A stretch of 64,000 nt of DNA from an uncultured Bacteroides sp. (GCA_949285075.1 CASDXF010000001.1:62001-126000), one strand, 5' to 3'. Positions 34,639-43,567 are shown, counted from the stretch's first letter. Notes: a model not told the origin generated them from the letters alone. Made by a program: numbers and translations.

Positions 34639-35283
34639 ATGCCCATTACTGAAAACCGAATGAGAACCGTTTACTTATCCTCAGCCTACCTCGCTCCCGT
34701 GGAGTATTACGCCAAGCTCGCCACCTACGACAAGGTGTACGTGGAGCAGCACGACCACTACATGAAGCAGACCTACCGCAACCGCTGCACGATAGCGTCG
34801 CCCAACGGCGAACTGGCCCTCTCCATTCCTACCGTGAAGCCGGAAAGCCCGAAGTGCCCGATGAGGGACATCCGCGTCTCCGACCACGGCAACTGGAGGC
34901 ATCTGCACTGGAACGCCATCGAGTCGGCCTATAACGGCACGCCGTTCTTTGAATATTACAAGGACGACTTCCGCCCCTTCTACGAGAAGAAGTACGAGTT
35001 TCTGATAGACTTCAACGAGGAGCTGTGCCGGCTGGTGTGCGAGCTGATTGACCTGCACCCCGACATGGAGCGCACCCCGGAGTACAAGAGCGTATTCGCC
35101 GAGGGAGAGGAGGACTTCCGCGAACGGATTCACCCGAAGAAGGACTTCCGCACGGAAGACCCGGCGTTTGAGGCCAAGCCATACTATCAGGTATTCGACT
35201 CCAAGTTGGGGTTCCTGCCCAACCTGAGCGTCATCGACCTGCTGTTCAACATGGGGCCGGAGAGCCTGCTGTTCCTGAAGTAA
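34639..35283 (+). CDS. WbqC-like family protein
   Basis: 214 residues from ATG 34639 (MPITENRMRT); a start at 34660 (MRTVYLSS) is equally possible. 'YLSSAYLAPVEYYAKLATYDKVYVEQHDHYMKQTYRNRC' and 'LGFLPNLSVIDLLFNMGPES' are family marks (PF08889). Members are linked to O-antigen and other polysaccharide clusters, and to amino-sugar modification; biochemical function is unproven. It follows the signal peptidase paralogue by 20 nt in the same operon. Confidence 0.85.
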   Translation: MPITENRMRTVYLSSAYLAPVEYYAKLATYDKVYVEQHDHYMKQTYRNRCTIASPNGELALSIPTVKPESPKCPMRDIRVSDHGNWRHLHWNAIESAYNGTPFFEYYKDDFRPFYEKKYEFLIDFNEELCRLVCELIDLHPDMERTPEYKSVFAEGEEDFRERIHPKKDFRTEDPAFEAKPYYQVFDSKLGFLPNLSVIDLLFNMGPESLLFLK

Positions 35284-35314
35284 CGACGCCGTTACTGCCG
35301 CCGTGCCGACAAGG

Positions 35315-35520
35315 TCAAAGGCCTTCGACCTCCTCGACGGTCAGGCCCGCCACCTTAGCGATTGTCTCTAAGGGCATACCCAATGACTTAAGATTGCGAA
35401 CCGTTTTCCACCGCTCCTCACACACTCCTTCTCCCTTTGCGAAGGCTAGCACGGCAAGGTCACGCGATACACCTTGAAACTCTCGTCATATTTCGTGCGG
35501 TCTTCAATGTACAGACGCTT
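35315..35520 (-). pseudogene. Remnant of a Rpn/PD-(D/E)XK nuclease family transposase-like gene
   Basis: Reading the minus strand gives RLYIEDRTKYDESFKVYR, then after a 2-nt shift near 35460-35466 DLAVLAFAKGEG and, to the stop at 35315, RWKTVRNLKSLGMPLETIAKVAGLTVEEVEGL. This is the typical C-terminal tail (DES...VYRD...KSLG...I...GLT.EE) of the Rpn/PDDEXK nuclease family (PF12784) common in Bacteroidota. The nuclease core is absent and the frame is broken, so it is a decayed fragment. It fills the gap between the WbqC gene and the Hsp20 terminator. Confidence 0.75.
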
Positions 35521-35523
35521 ACA

Positions 35524-35564
35524 AAACAAAAAAAGCGGCGGCACTGCACGTGTCGTCGCTTCTT
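35524..35564 (-). terminator. Hsp20 terminator
   Basis: Minus strand AGCG-A-CG-A-CAC...GTG-C-CG-C-CGCT forms a stem with two mismatches, followed by TTTTTTTG. It lies about 45 nt after the Hsp20 stop. Confidence 0.6.
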
Positions 35565-35605
35565 ACCTTTATCCGGGCATATCCCGTAACCTTCCGGACA
35601 AGCCG

Positions 35606-36034
35606 TTACTTAATCTCGATTTGTCTGTCGGCCTTCTTGATTTCCTCTTCCGAGAGCTTCGGCAGGTCGATGTTCAGCACGCCGTGCTCTACGGTAGCCG
35701 AAATCTTTTCCTTATCTACGTTCTCGGGCAGAACCATCGTCTGTTGGAACTTCGAGTACGAGAACTCGCGGCGCAAATAGCGTCCGTCCTTCTTGTCCTC
35801 CTTGTTCTCGGCCTTCTTCTCCATCGATATGACAAGGTTATTGTCCTCGTCGATGCGTACGTTGAAGTCCTCTTTCGTCATTCCCGGAGCCGCCAACTCT
35901 ACCTTATACTCTTTCTCGGTCTCCAGTACATTGATGGCCGGAGCCGTAGCGTTCGCTCTTACCATCCAGTCATTATCAAAGAAATCGTTGAAAATGCTCG
36001 GTAACCAATTCTGAGTTCTTCTAACAGGTGTCAT
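35606..36034 (-). CDS. Small heat-shock protein, Hsp20/alpha-crystallin family
   Basis: 142 residues from ATG 36034 (MTPVRRTQNW); AGGAG lies 8 nt upstream, and the ATGs further upstream are too close or unsupported. Alpha-crystallin domain at about 33-135 ('YKVELAAPGMTKEDFNVRIDEDNNLVISME', 'EHGVLNIDLPKL') with a C-terminal IEIK anchor. It is an ATP-independent holdase for unfolding proteins. Single-gene unit: its own terminator follows; a possible operator palindrome lies 180 bp upstream. Confidence 0.94.
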   Translation of the reverse strand: MTPVRRTQNWLPSIFNDFFDNDWMVRANATAPAINVLETEKEYKVELAAPGMTKEDFNVRIDEDNNLVISMEKKAENKEDKKDGRYLRREFSYSKFQQTMVLPENVDKEKISATVEHGVLNIDLPKLSEEEIKKADRQIEIK

Positions 36035-36210
36035 AATCATATCTCCTATCTTTAAGTTATACATTCATGTTTTATTTTATCCGAACTCCGGTTCTTTCGC
36101 TTCCGTCCGGTGGAGTCTTTCGCTCCGCCGCCGTCCGTTTCTCGAACCGTCGTTCGCCTGATAAGATGCAAAGTCCGTGCCACTCGCATTTCCATCGAAA
36201 CGTTGACTAT

Positions 36211-36251
36211 TTGTCATAAACGTAATGCCAATATTACTCGTTTTATGACAA
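36211..36251. promoter_or_regulatory. Palindrome TTGTCATAAACG...CGTTTTATGACAA upstream of Hsp20
   Basis: Left arm 36211-36222 and right arm 36239-36251 are complementary apart from one extra T, with an AT-rich centre that itself contains AATATT. It sits in the divergent gap between Hsp20 and the ABC transporter. It could be a regulator site or an RNA hairpin; there is no T-tract, so a terminator is unlikely. Confidence 0.45.
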
Positions 36252-36305
36252 TAAGAGCTACAACAACCGCATTCATCCGTCAATTTGCTAACAATATGTA
36301 ACCAC

Positions 36306-36417
36306 ACGAGCCGTAGCGCCATTTCTCGCGAGCCGTAGCGCTGCTTCTCGCGAGCCGTAGCGCTGCTTCTCGCGAGCCGTCGCCCTATCTCTCACGAGAA
36401 ATAGCCCTTCCTGTCAA
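36306..36417. repeat. 22-nt-period array D, direct-repeat form
   Basis: Units start at 36308, 36330, 36352, 36374 and 36396. Units 2 and 3 are identical over 22 nt (GAGCCGTAGCGC then TGCTTCTCGC); unit 1 differs at three positions; unit 4 reads GAGCCGTCGCCCTATCTCTC; unit 5 GAGAAATAGCCC. Here the modules run head to tail instead of alternating. It lies in the divergent gap between Hsp20 and the MsbA-like gene; 36418-36520 is AT-rich with nothing else visible. Confidence 0.85.
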
Positions 36418-36522
36418 ATGAAAAAGAGGGTTAATGAACAATGGCTAATGATTACGGTCAATGCGAATCAATAAGTTCTCAATTTTCAATTCTCTATTCT
36501 CAATTTTAATAATATTCTTTCG

Positions 36523-36530
36523 TATCTTCG
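36523..36530 (+). promoter_or_regulatory. ABC exporter promoter, -7 box TATCTTCG
   Basis: One mismatch to TAnnTTTG, 46 nt upstream of the ATG at 36576. Confidence 0.5.
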
Positions 36531-36575
36531 CGACATTATCCGTGTTAAGCGAAGTAGAATTACAGTAAAACCCTT

Positions 36576-38417
36576 ATGATAAAGCAATTCTTTTCCGTAC
36601 TGGGCCGGTACATCAAGCCATACCGTAAGTATCTTGCGTGGACGGTCGTCCTCAACTTTGTTTCGCAGTGGCTTAACGTCTGCTCGTTCATGACCCTTAT
36701 CCCTATCCTGAATATTCTGTTCGACACGAATGCGGGCAAGGTCTACACGTATCAGCCCATGAGTCTGGATACACTCAACAAGGACGTGATAATGAACAAC
36801 GCTTCCTACTGGATTAGTCAAATCGTGGAGTCGCAGGGGCCCTTCTTCGTGCTGCTGCTCATGGGACTGGTGCTGATTGTGGCCACGCTGCTGAAGACGG
36901 CGGGCTACTTCGCTTCGTCGGCCATCATGGTTCCGCTGCGCACGGGTATCGTGCGCGACATCCGCATCGAGGTCTACAACAAGGTGCTGCGGCTTCCGCT
37001 CAGCTTCTTCTCGGAAGAACGCAAGGGGGACATCATCGCCCGCATGAGCGCCGACGTGACCGCCGTGGAGAGCACATTGACCAGTTCAATAGACATGCTT
37101 ATCCGCAACCCCATCACGATATTGGTCTGCTTCGGCACGCTGTTTATCATGAGTTGGCAGCTGACGTTGTTCGTCATCGTCTTCATGCCGGTGGCCGGAT
37201 GGATTATGGGGACCATCGTGCGCAAGCTGAAGAAAAAGTCGTTCATCGCTCAGGCGCAGTGGGGCGATATCATGTCGCAACTAGACGAGACGTTGGGCGG
37301 CCTGCGGGTCATCAAGGCCTTCATCGCCGAGGACAAGATGGCCACCCGCTTCGCCAAGACAAACAACGAGTTCAGGGACGCCACCAACCAGATGGCCATC
37401 CGTCAGGCGTCGGCCCACCCCATGAGCGAGTTCTTGGGGACGTGCATCATCGTAATTGTGGTATGGTTCGGCGGCTCGCTGATTCTGGGAGAGGTGGGCG
37501 CTCCGCTAAGCGCTTCCGCTTTCATGGCTTATCTGGCCGTGCTCTACAATATCATCAACCCGCTGAAGGAGTTCTCGAAGGCCTTCTACAACATTCCGCT
37601 CGGACTGGCCAGTATGGACCGTATCGACATGATTCTGAAGGCGGAAAACCCCATAAAGGACCCCGAGAAGCCGCTTCCGCTGAAGGACTTCACGGACAAG
37701 CTAGAGTTCCGCGACGTGAGCTTCAGCTACATCCCGGGTCGTCCGGTGCTGAAGCACGTCAACCTGACCGTCCCGAAGGGAAAGACCATCGCGTTGGTGG
37801 GACAGTCCGGCTCGGGCAAGTCCACGCTAGTCGATTTGGTTCCGCGCTATCATGACATCCACGAAGGCGGACTCTTCATCGACGGCAAGAACGTGAAGGA
37901 CGTGTCCATCCACAGCCTGCGGGCGCTCATCGGCAACGTCAATCAAGAGGCCATCCTCTTCAACGACACGTTCTACAACAACATCACCTTCGGCGTGGAC
38001 AACGCCACGATGGAGCAGGTCATCGAGGCGGCCAAAATAGCCAACGCCCACGACTTCATCATGGAGACGGAGAAGGGATACGACACGATGATAGGCGACC
38101 GCGGCGGCCGTCTGTCGGGCGGACAGCGCCAACGCGTCAGCATCGCCCGGGCCATTCTGAAGAACCCGCCCATCCTGATTCTCGACGAGGCGACCTCCGC
38201 CCTCGACACCGAGTCGGAGCGGTTGGTGCAGGAAGCGCTAGAGCGCCTGATGAAGTCGCGCACCACCATCGCCATAGCCCACCGCCTCAGCACCATCAAG
38301 AACGCCGACGAGATATGCGTGCTCTACGAGGGAGAAATCGTGGAGCGAGGCACGCACGAGGAACTTATCGCGCTAAACGGCTACTACAAGAAGCTGAACG
38401 ATATGCAGAGCCTGTAA
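36576..38417 (+). CDS. MsbA-like ABC exporter (half-transporter)
   Basis: 613 residues: six-helix membrane domain (about 20-340) and nucleotide-binding domain (about 370-605) with Walker A GQSGSGKST, signature LSGGQRQRVSIARA, Walker B ILILDEATSALD and the switch His in AIAHRLST. It probably acts as a homodimer to flip lipid A-core or another lipid-linked glycan across the inner membrane. It is directly followed by the surface-glycan cluster, which supports a lipid-glycan substrate, although the family also includes peptide and drug exporters. Confidence 0.9.
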   Translation: MIKQFFSVLGRYIKPYRKYLAWTVVLNFVSQWLNVCSFMTLIPILNILFDTNAGKVYTYQPMSLDTLNKDVIMNNASYWISQIVESQGPFFVLLLMGLVLIVATLLKTAGYFASSAIMVPLRTGIVRDIRIEVYNKVLRLPLSFFSEERKGDIIARMSADVTAVESTLTSSIDMLIRNPITILVCFGTLFIMSWQLTLFVIVFMPVAGWIMGTIVRKLKKKSFIAQAQWGDIMSQLDETLGGLRVIKAFIAEDKMATRFAKTNNEFRDATNQMAIRQASAHPMSEFLGTCIIVIVVWFGGSLILGEVGAPLSASAFMAYLAVLYNIINPLKEFSKAFYNIPLGLASMDRIDMILKAENPIKDPEKPLPLKDFTDKLEFRDVSFSYIPGRPVLKHVNLTVPKGKTIALVGQSGSGKSTLVDLVPRYHDIHEGGLFIDGKNVKDVSIHSLRALIGNVNQEAILFNDTFYNNITFGVDNATMEQVIEAAKIANAHDFIMETEKGYDTMIGDRGGRLSGGQRQRVSIARAILKNPPILILDEATSALDTESERLVQEALERLMKSRTTIAIAHRLSTIKNADEICVLYEGEIVERGTHEELIALNGYYKKLNDMQSL

Positions 38418-38513
38418 AGGAACGGACTTGCGGGGACGGGTGGCCCTTGCGAAGCCTACGCTAAAAACATATAAGTAAGAAACGACACAAACTAAAAAGC
38501 AACAAGGTTGATT

Positions 38514-39353
38514 ATGAAGTCCCCGACAGTAAGTATCATCACCGTGAATTATAACAACAATCAAGGGCTGATACAGACCTTAGAGAGCGTGAAGAAGCAG
38601 CGTTTTTCCTCATACGAGCACATCATCATCGACGCTTCGTCGACGGACGGGAGCGTGGACACCATATTGAAGTACAGCAAGGAAACCTCCAAACTGGCCT
38701 ACTGGGTGTCCGAGAAAGACGGCGGCATCTACGACGGCATGAACAAAGGAATACGCCACGCGTCGGGAGAGTACCTCTATTTCCTCAATTCCGGGGATTG
38801 CCTGACGGACGACATACTCAGTCAAATCTCCTTTGACGGGACTAAGTACATCTATGGCAACATAGAGTTCATCACCACGCAATACCAGTGGACATGGACC
38901 TATCCCGACACGTTCGGCACCTCATTCCTTCTGGACGAGGAGAACGGGTGGATTTCCCAACAAGCGTGTTTCATTCACCATTCCCTTTTCAAGGACGAGC
39001 TATACAGTACCGACTACAAAATCATATCGGACTGGATACACGCCATGCGCTCCATCATCTTCAAAGGATGTAGTTATAGGCATATACCTCTTACCGTCGC
39101 ATTGTACGACGGCAATGGCGTAAGCAGTGTCAATAGGGAAAAGACTCTTCAAGAGAGAGCGAAATGGCTCAAGGAAAACGTGAATCCGACTTTCCTCGCC
39201 GCTTTCACCGAGTTGAAAACATACAAAGACGCAGGTCTGGACTTCTTTGTGCCTTATTTGAATTATTCCCGGACGTTCCAAAGGCGCATGAAGGCTTTAA
39301 TCCCCTTCCTGCTCAAAGCGCACCGCCTCTTCTCGAAGAAAAAGAGGAAGTAA
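38514..39353 (+). CDS. Family 2 glycosyltransferase, paralogue 1
   Basis: 279 residues from ATG 38514 (MKSPTVSIITVNYNN), which has AAGG 9 nt upstream. GT-A fold: 'TVSIITVNYNNNQGL', 'IIDASSTDGSVDT', 'KDGGIYDGMNKGI', 'YLYFLNSGDCLTDD' (the acidic motif with D in SGD). It resembles WcaA/WcaE-type transferases that add sugars to surface glycans. The gene at 40758 is a clear paralogue, with the same motif order and length; the GT4 gene lies between them on the other strand. Specificity unknown. Confidence 0.9.
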   Translation: MKSPTVSIITVNYNNNQGLIQTLESVKKQRFSSYEHIIIDASSTDGSVDTILKYSKETSKLAYWVSEKDGGIYDGMNKGIRHASGEYLYFLNSGDCLTDDILSQISFDGTKYIYGNIEFITTQYQWTWTYPDTFGTSFLLDEENGWISQQACFIHHSLFKDELYSTDYKIISDWIHAMRSIIFKGCSYRHIPLTVALYDGNGVSSVNREKTLQERAKWLKENVNPTFLAAFTELKTYKDAGLDFFVPYLNYSRTFQRRMKALIPFLLKAHRLFSKKKRK

Positions 39354-39410
39354 CGATGAGCTTGGGGCGTGCCGTCCGGCCATGCGCTGCGGCATGAACC
39401 GCTTGACTTG

Positions 39411-40559
39411 TCAATATTCCACCGTCCAGACAGGGAGGAATCCGAACAAATAGCACTTCAGTTCTTTCATTTTTCGCTTAACCTTCAAAATGCGGATGAA
39501 CCCGAACAAGTCGTAATACCGTTTTCTCTTGTCCCTCTCTTTCACCACGCATATCGGCAGGCAATCAAACAGGCGGTAAGTCCTGACACGCCAACACTTG
39601 CTCTTCTTTATACGCAACGGAAGGGTGACGCACAGCACCGGCGCTTCCAACCACTCCAGAATCTTGTACTTGTCCATCTCCCAACGATCGTAACCGTCCT
39701 TGATGAAGCGATAGGCGTTCCGCTGAATCTCCCTCACGTTAGCCATATTCTCTGGAGAGAGCGGCGCAGGGAAATAAGCGTCGTACAAGAAGCCGTTCAC
39801 GCCATGCGTGATGTACTCGCTCATGGTGGGGTTGTCCGGCGCGACGACGCAGCGGCCCATCGCCATAGCCTCCAAGAAGCTCATGCCGATGCCCTCGTAC
39901 AGACGGGGAGCCATGTAGAAGGCGCACGACTCAATGTCCTTGAGCATATCCTCGCGCTTGTCGTACCACTCCGAGTACACGAGCTTGTCGGAAAAGCGGG
40001 TGGAAGGAGCCTTGAAGCGGTGGCCGGGGTCGAGCACCTTGTGCAAGTGCACCTTGCCGACGGTGACGTGTCTGAACACCTTCTCGACCAAGTCGAGGTT
40101 CACGTTCATGACCCGCTGCCAGAAATAGATGTTTGAAGCCTCACCCCACTGGAAGTCATCGTAGGGTTTCGGGAAATACTGAATATAATAAGAAGAGAGT
40201 CCCAACGCTTTCAGCCGCTCGTGCAACGTGCGAGAGAAGTTAATGATATTGAACTCGGCATACGAAATCCACGCCTCATCCGCCAAACTTCCGCTAGCGT
40301 CGAACATCGGGAAGAGCGCCGCATGCTTGAAGGTGATATGCTTCTTCAGCTTCTTCAGGTCGGGCATTATCTGAAACAAGACCAACACGTCATATGTCCG
40401 CCCGTCCAGTTGCTCGAACACCTTATCTGGCTCCTTGTCATAAGGGTCAAAATTGCAAATCTCAACCTCATAGACCTCCTGAAGCAACTCCTTCAGAAAA
40501 TCAGCCGACCTAGTTTTATTGTGAAAACTATGGTCAATATACAACAATCTTTTCGCCAC
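39411..40559 (-). CDS. Family 4-like glycosyltransferase
   Basis: 382 residues with a GTG start at 40559. N-terminal 'KRLLYIDHSFHNKTRS'; retaining GT-B signature 'YEGIGMSFLEAMAMGRCVVAPDNPTMSEYI' at about residues 241-270, the glycogen-synthase-like E-x7-E motif. The C-terminal 80 residues are very basic with aromatic clusters (RKRYYDLFGF, KCYLFGFLPVW), perhaps a membrane-binding tail. It is antisense to its neighbours and has its own promoter at 40606-40613. Acceptor and donor unknown. Confidence 0.85.
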   Translation of the reverse strand: MAKRLLYIDHSFHNKTRSADFLKELLQEVYEVEICNFDPYDKEPDKVFEQLDGRTYDVLVLFQIMPDLKKLKKHITFKHAALFPMFDASGSLADEAWISYAEFNIINFSRTLHERLKALGLSSYYIQYFPKPYDDFQWGEASNIYFWQRVMNVNLDLVEKVFRHVTVGKVHLHKVLDPGHRFKAPSTRFSDKLVYSEWYDKREDMLKDIESCAFYMAPRLYEGIGMSFLEAMAMGRCVVAPDNPTMSEYITHGVNGFLYDAYFPAPLSPENMANVREIQRNAYRFIKDGYDRWEMDKYKILEWLEAPVLCVTLPLRIKKSKCWRVRTYRLFDCLPICVVKERDKRKRYYDLFGFIRILKVKRKMKELKCYLFGFLPVWTVEY

Positions 40560-40605
40560 TTCTTTACTCTCCGGATTTTTCTACTTCATAAACTAAAATT
40601 GGGGG

Positions 40606-40613
40606 CAAAGGTA
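40606..40613 (-). promoter_or_regulatory. GT4 gene promoter, -7 box TACCTTTG
   Basis: Exact TAnnTTTG on the minus strand, about 47 nt before the GTG start. Confidence 0.65.
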
Positions 40614-40709
40614 CGAATATTTATAGCCACTGCCCGCCGTTTTACAGATAAAACGGCAGACCCACGATAATACTGCATGGGAAAGCCTAATTTATTTACG
40701 GGCATTCGT

Positions 40710-40717
40710 TATCTTTG
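40710..40717 (+). promoter_or_regulatory. Promoter of GT2 paralogue 2, -7 box TATCTTTG
   Basis: Exact TAnnTTTG match, 41 nt upstream of the ATG at 40758. Confidence 0.65.
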
Positions 40718-40757
40718 CGCTAAATAAGGAATTATACACATTTTATTTAACATTACG

Positions 40758-41579
40758 ATGGGAAATCTGACTCTAAGCATCATTACTGTCAATTTCAACA
40801 ATGACGCTGGACTCATTAAAACATTAGAAAGCATAAAAGAGCAAACATTCACCTCATACGAACACATTATTATTGACGGTGGATCAACAGACGGAAGCCT
40901 TGATACGATTAGGAACTACGCTCGTACCACTCCAAATCTGAGCTATTGGGTTTCTGAGCCGGACAAAGGCATTTACGACGGCATGAATAAAGGCATCCAA
41001 AAAGCAAAAGGAGAGTACCTCTATTTCCTGAACTCGGGAGATTGTTTAATGAATGACATCTTAGTGCGGATACCTTTCGACGGGACGCAGTATTTGTATG
41101 GCGACGCTAACCTCGTGTACGAACGCCAACGCATCCGAGTCCATACCTATCCCGATATTCCAGACTTTATTTATTTATCTGATAACTCTTTGCAACATCA
41201 ATCGTGCTTCATCCATCATAGCCTATTCATCGACAATCTGTACGATATCCGCTATCGAATCATATCTGACTGGGCACATACTTTTCAAAGCCTTATCATG
41301 AACCGATGTTCTTACCGGCATCTACCATACATCATCTCCGTATGCGACGCCTGCGGCATCAGTTCAAATCTAGAAGAACTTAGACGTGAACGGGAAAGAT
41401 GGTTTGTGGAAAATCTACCGCCTATATTAAGCAACGCTTTCCGTGATTGTACCGCACTCGACAGGGCCAGATTCAGAGAGGTTGTTCGTATCTTATCGCA
41501 TACGGATAAATTTAAGAAGAGAGCCAAGAAATTAATTCTATTCCTTTATAAGATTAGTCACTTCTTTGGAAAGGAATAA
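40758..41579 (+). CDS. Family 2 glycosyltransferase, paralogue 2
   Basis: 273 residues. Motifs run parallel to the protein at 38514: 'LSIITVNFNNDAGL', 'IIDGGSTDGSLDT', 'PDKGIYDGMNKGI', 'YLYFLNSGDCLMND', 'HHSLF', 'IISDWAH'. Its codons are visibly more AT-rich than those of paralogue 1, so this is either an older duplication with drift or an independent arrival. Its 3' end overlaps the convergent gene at 41558 by 22 nt. It probably adds a sugar to LPS or capsule. Confidence 0.88.
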   Translation: MGNLTLSIITVNFNNDAGLIKTLESIKEQTFTSYEHIIIDGGSTDGSLDTIRNYARTTPNLSYWVSEPDKGIYDGMNKGIQKAKGEYLYFLNSGDCLMNDILVRIPFDGTQYLYGDANLVYERQRIRVHTYPDIPDFIYLSDNSLQHQSCFIHHSLFIDNLYDIRYRIISDWAHTFQSLIMNRCSYRHLPYIISVCDACGISSNLEELRRERERWFVENLPPILSNAFRDCTALDRARFREVVRILSHTDKFKKRAKKLILFLYKISHFFGKE

Positions 41580-42535
41580 GGTTTCAGTTTCTTCCGGTAA
41601 TAAGCAACAAAAAGTTTGGGAAAGGACTGGTACATAAAAGGATAGATAAAGCATTTCCCTTTAGGTAAAGGAGATAAACCGCACTTCTTCATTTCCTGCA
41701 CCATCTCAAGCTGAGTACTGGCGGGAGCTCCCCACTGGATGCTTCTCTTGAAGGATTGCAACAGCCTACGTGCTATCAGATTCTGAAAGAAGTCGTTCAT
41801 CTTTTTACCTTTTACACGCTGCAACCTGAACTGCTCTACGCTTTTCATCGCCCTGAGCATATAGAGGCATGAACGATTGTCATAGTTCATCATAAACGAA
41901 TCGGGATTCCGATAGTAGTTGTAGAAGCAAACGGACGAGAAGCCTACTCTTTCCGCAAGATAGAAGACCTTCGGCATAAGCTCCTCATCCTCATGTCGAA
42001 TAGGCATGAAGCTGAACTCGTGTTCTTTCCAGTAAGACAGGCGGTAAACAATGCCCCACACTACCGGCGGTAAGCACCGGAGCATAAAATCAGCCCCGGA
42101 ACAAACCGGCATCCTGTCCTCACACTTATCTGTATAGTGTAACGGACGAGGCAATTCCCCCTTGTCATCCCAATAATGGAAATTCAGCACCAACAGGTCA
42201 AGCGCATCCTTCTCCATCCTCCCGTACAGCATAGACAACGTATTTTCCTTAATCCAATCGTCCGCGTCTACAAACAAGAAATACTTGCCGGACGCTTGCC
42301 GGACACCGTAATTCCTCGCCTCGCTAACCCCTTTGTTCGCAGTCGAGAATACCTTGACAGCGTGTCCATACCTGTCCAAAACCTCCGCCGTACCATCGGT
42401 TGAGCCGTCGTTGACGACAATAACCTCATACTCATCCGTCGGCAAATCCTGATTCAGCAACGAGTCCAAGCAACGGGTCAAATACCTTTCCGCATTGTAT
42501 GCGGGTACAATAATCGAGAGCTTCTTCTCCATCAT
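41558..42535 (-). CDS. Family 2 glycosyltransferase
   Basis: 325 residues. 'KLSIIVPAYNAERYLTRCLDSLLNQ', 'VVNDGSTDGTAEVL', 'NKGVSEARNYGV', 'GKYFLFVDADDWIKE' (DAD motif) are canonical GT2 marks. C-terminus after residue 250 is basic and helical. The start MMEKK at 42535 or the next ATG at 42532. It lies 18 nt after the GT2 gene at 42554 and ends the minus-strand glycan operon, overlapping the convergent gene by 22 nt. Confidence 0.9.
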   Translation of the reverse strand: MMEKKLSIIVPAYNAERYLTRCLDSLLNQDLPTDEYEVIVVNDGSTDGTAEVLDRYGHAVKVFSTANKGVSEARNYGVRQASGKYFLFVDADDWIKENTLSMLYGRMEKDALDLLVLNFHYWDDKGELPRPLHYTDKCEDRMPVCSGADFMLRCLPPVVWGIVYRLSYWKEHEFSFMPIRHEDEELMPKVFYLAERVGFSSVCFYNYYRNPDSFMMNYDNRSCLYMLRAMKSVEQFRLQRVKGKKMNDFFQNLIARRLLQSFKRSIQWGAPASTQLEMVQEMKKCGLSPLPKGKCFIYPFMYQSFPKLFVAYYRKKLKPYSFPKK

Positions 42536-42553
42536 CCGTCCTCCTCTTCCCCG

Positions 42554-43567
42554 TCAGTCTATCAGCAGCTTGATTCTCCGCTTGAACAGCGCGCGGTAGC
42601 CCTTGTAGAGCTTGCGGTAAAACTTGAAGTGGCGGCACAGGATGTAGCGCTTTATCGACATGTTAAGGCCCAAACGCCATACGGTGATGTGGCCGTACTC
42701 GTTTATCTTCTGCATCGTCTCCTCGATGATGTTCTCGTAGGCGGGCGAAGGAGGACACAGCAGGGTGTGGTTGATGAGGTGGATGCCGCGCTTGAGCACG
42801 CTGACGGACGACTCTTTGCCGAGCTTCGCCTCCTGAATGAAGCGGTCCTGCTCGTAGAGGCTCAGGAAGTAGTGGTACTCCTTCACCGGGTCGTACTGGC
42901 CGCGGGTGATGCTCTCGTTCAGGTGAATCATGTAGTGATACTTCGACACGCAGCTCAGCACCACCTTCCGAGACTTGTAGAACACCTTGTACAGCACGGC
43001 CACGTCTTCATAAGTACGCCCCACGGGGAAGGTCAACTGCTCGAACAAGCTGCGTTTGAACAGCTTCGCCCACAAGTAGTTCTTCACCAAGTCGTTCTTC
43101 ACTAAGGCGCGTATAATCTCCTTGTTCGAGAAGACGTAAAGCTTTCCCGTATTGTTTATTATCTTCGAGGGACGGCCTTCCTGCTCAAGCAGATAGGTAC
43201 ACGCGGCCACGTCCGCGTCGTGCTTCACCAACAGCCCGTGCAGGTACTCGTACATGTCGGTATCTATGAAGTCGTCGCTGTCTACAAAACCCAATAGCTC
43301 GCCGGTAGCGGCCTCCAAACCGGCGTTGCGGGCCGCGCTCACCCCTCCGTGCGGCAGATGAATCACCCTGACACGTCGGTCGTTCCGGGCGTACTCGTCG
43401 CAAATGGCGGACGAGCCGTCGGTGGAGCCGTCGTCAACCAAGATGATCTCAAGGTTAGTGTATGTCTGCTCCACGATGGAGCGCAGACAAGTCGTCAAGT
43501 AGTTCCGGACGTTGTAGACCGGTACAATCAGACTTATCAATGGTCTTGAGAGTTCAGCGTTCATCAT
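42554..43567 (-). CDS. Family 2 glycosyltransferase
   Basis: 337 residues. 'LISLIVPVYNVRNYLTTCLRSIVEQTYTNLEIILVDDGSTDGSS', 'HGGVSAARNAGLEAATGELLGFVDSDDFID' with the DSD metal motif; a capsule/EPS-type transferase similar to those that add galactose or GlcNAc. The 122-nt gap upstream is the longest break inside the minus-strand cluster, so an internal promoter is possible, but no TAnnTTTG box was seen on that strand. Confidence 0.9.
   Translation of the reverse strand: MMNAELSRPLISLIVPVYNVRNYLTTCLRSIVEQTYTNLEIILVDDGSTDGSSAICDEYARNDRRVRVIHLPHGGVSAARNAGLEAATGELLGFVDSDDFIDTDMYEYLHGLLVKHDADVAACTYLLEQEGRPSKIINNTGKLYVFSNKEIIRALVKNDLVKNYLWAKLFKRSLFEQLTFPVGRTYEDVAVLYKVFYKSRKVVLSCVSKYHYMIHLNESITRGQYDPVKEYHYFLSLYEQDRFIQEAKLGKESSVSVLKRGIHLINHTLLCPPSPAYENIIEETMQKINEYGHITVWRLGLNMSIKRYILCRHFKFYRKLYKGYRALFKRRIKLLID

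Noticed and set aside
36306..36417. 22-nt arrays as CRISPR
   Set aside because: No unique spacers: units follow each other directly, differ from one another and no cas genes are near.
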